The position numbers were made by a program, and so were the translations under genes. Shown one piece after another: positions 62,886-64,000 of a DNA stretch of 64,000 bases. Under the pieces are notes generated by a model. The model had not been told where the DNA came from and did no database searches. It was given only the letters and a program-made list of their open reading frames with translations. This DNA comes from Meconema thalassinum (taxonomy: Eukaryota > Arthropoda > Insecta > Orthoptera > Tettigoniidae), in the NCBI GenBank assembly GCA_946902985.2, contig OX336389.2, positions 124,283,572 to 124,347,571 of the forward strand. The letters run 5' to 3'. How positions within the stretch are numbered: position 1 is the stretch's first letter; every line of letters begins with the position of its first letter.

Positions 62886-64000
62886 TGGAGGAGTTTGCCC
62901 CAGAAAACTCCAACTCATAGAGGGAGAACAGCAACAAGCATTAGCTTGGATTCAATATCATTAGGGTGAAGCAATAAGACTGAATTATGCGTTAATGTAA
63001 GGGGCTGAAGGATTTCACAATTAGACATAATGGGTAACAAATATTCAATTTATTATTATACTGTTTAATTAAACAAAACATCAATTAATAACCACTGAAG
63101 AAAATACTTGTGCTTCTTATTAAAAAGCTCATGGCAAAGATCAACTTTGTCTTCTTAAAATAGGAGAGGCAATAAAAATGTTCTATAAATGAGTGCTAAA
63201 AAACGTACCTTTGGCGACACTTTAGTGGAGGGTATGTCCGGAGTTAATCATCCCTCAAGCGAAGAAATGTATACAAACACAGTCACGTATGAAAATTTGT
63301 CAGTCCCAGTAGGCAACCCACTCCACACATTTGAGAGGTATCACTGCTGTTGTTGTGCACTGGAGAGATTGGAGTTTGTTTACAAACTTGGTTGGTCCTG
63401 GCTGACCACGGCGCGTAGCAAGTACTATTGACATTCCTTCCTTGTGCCTTTCCTCGCTGCTAGATAGTGCACCATGAAGATTATTATTATTAGTCGTAGA
63501 TGATGACTCTCACTGCGGTACTTGAAAAGTCTTGGCGAGAATATTTGAAGATAATTGGTCTCAGAGTGGTGACCAAAAAGCAGATTGTCACATGTTGACA
63601 GTAGAATGTTGGCCGTAGAGTAAGTCCGAAGAATAGCGGCCCAGAATGGTCCGTAAAGTCGTGGCCGATGAATGGATGAAGAGTGGCACATCACCCAGAA
63701 GATGACTCGAGGTTTTATAGCGGCGAAAACCCGCCGAGGAAGGCAGCTGACCAAAAACACCGCTGCAATTGGTTGGCCAAGGAAATGACGTCACGAGCTC
63801 TTGGTGACAACAGGAAAGCTGCAGACAGGCTCAGTGTAGTCGTTGTAGTGATGTGTTGCGGAAGCCTTAAACACAAGGTGAGTAACTATAATATCTATGA
63901 ATTAGGTGATTAATGACAAGGTTATGCATATAGTTTAAGCAATTAATACATTTACAAAGAAATAATTACCATTCGGGGATCTCGGTAACAAGAAACAAAT
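62886..64000 (-). repeat. 5' LTR of the BEL/Pao element, cut by window edge
   Basis: Matches 55986-57097 collinearly with about 30 differences. For a minus-strand element this is the 5' LTR and should hold the promoter. A CRE-like TGACGTCA lies at 63787-63794 and in the other LTR as well. Confidence 0.88.

Larger units (their letters stand above)
55986..64000 (-). mobile_element. BEL/Pao LTR retrotransposon, minus strand
   Basis: Two direct LTRs enclose, right to left on the minus strand, gag, zinc knuckles, protease, reverse transcriptase, RNase H, integrase and a C-terminal domain of the BEL/Pao order. Next to the right LTR the minus strand has TGGTGCCTCACCCCCGGGAA (62861-62880), a candidate tRNA primer-binding site. 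Frameshifts, stops and a SINE insertion make it defective. No envelope-like gene is seen. Confidence 0.9.

Overview
The window is eukaryotic and almost certainly insect. Evidence: a host gene with GT-AG introns and in-phase exons, many tRNA-derived SINEs with target-site duplications, several arthropod-type DNA transposon families, a CR1-like non-LTR element and a BEL/Pao LTR element. The SINE-rich composition and the hammerhead-bearing repeats would suit a polyneopteran such as an orthopteran, but I cannot name the species. Overall the window is the 3' part of one cell-surface gene buried in layers of mobile DNA.

Host gene. Three exons on the + strand (4656-4949, 43227-43402, 45642-45899) join with matching phases (1/1, then 0/0) into an immunoglobulin-superfamily protein with a hydrophobic C-terminus. 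The intron between the first two is about 38.3 kb and carries most of the mobile elements described here. Earlier exons lie left of the window. AATAAA signals follow the stop codon. No other host gene is visible.

1-19 kb: a mariner derivative with long inverted ends (1-371); a spliced piggyBac relic (2092-3290) interrupted by a TA-flanked MITE and followed by a SINE with a 15-bp duplication; fold-back elements at 5250 and 12971; repeat families C, D and E, partly nested; an internally deleted mariner (11814-12674); a hAT relic; and a THAP/P-element-type transposase (17040-18891).

19.6-27.3 kb: the most interesting part. A 253-bp tandem repeat (19640-20252) carries a TATA box and a hammerhead-ribozyme-like fold in each unit, and the array begins at the predicted self-cleavage position. 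Next is one Tc1/mariner-superfamily transposon (20391-27333) whose transposase halves are separated by about 4.3 kb of inserted DNA. That insert contains a near-perfect 200-bp-arm hairpin (23411-23832) with a well-formed hammerhead on each strand.

28-43 kb: SINEs, a Tigger/pogo relic inserted in a SINE (33127-33886), a second copy of the inverted-end mariner derivative (33965-34792), a long A-rich stretch without recognisable coding (about 35.1-38.9 kb), a tandemly duplicated repeat with a retroelement-like end, a mariner relic (41294-41690) and a dimeric repeat enclosing a minisatellite.

46-51 kb: a Tc1 relic opened by a DDE transposon relic, a Mutator-like element with about 130-bp inverted repeats, and a SINE. 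51-56 kb: a nearly full CR1-like element with PHD/SGNH ORF1 and endonuclease/reverse-transcriptase ORF2. 56-64 kb: a minus-strand BEL/Pao retrotransposon with two LTRs (the right one cut by the window edge), gag, protease, RT, RNase H and integrase, all broken by frameshifts and a small SINE.
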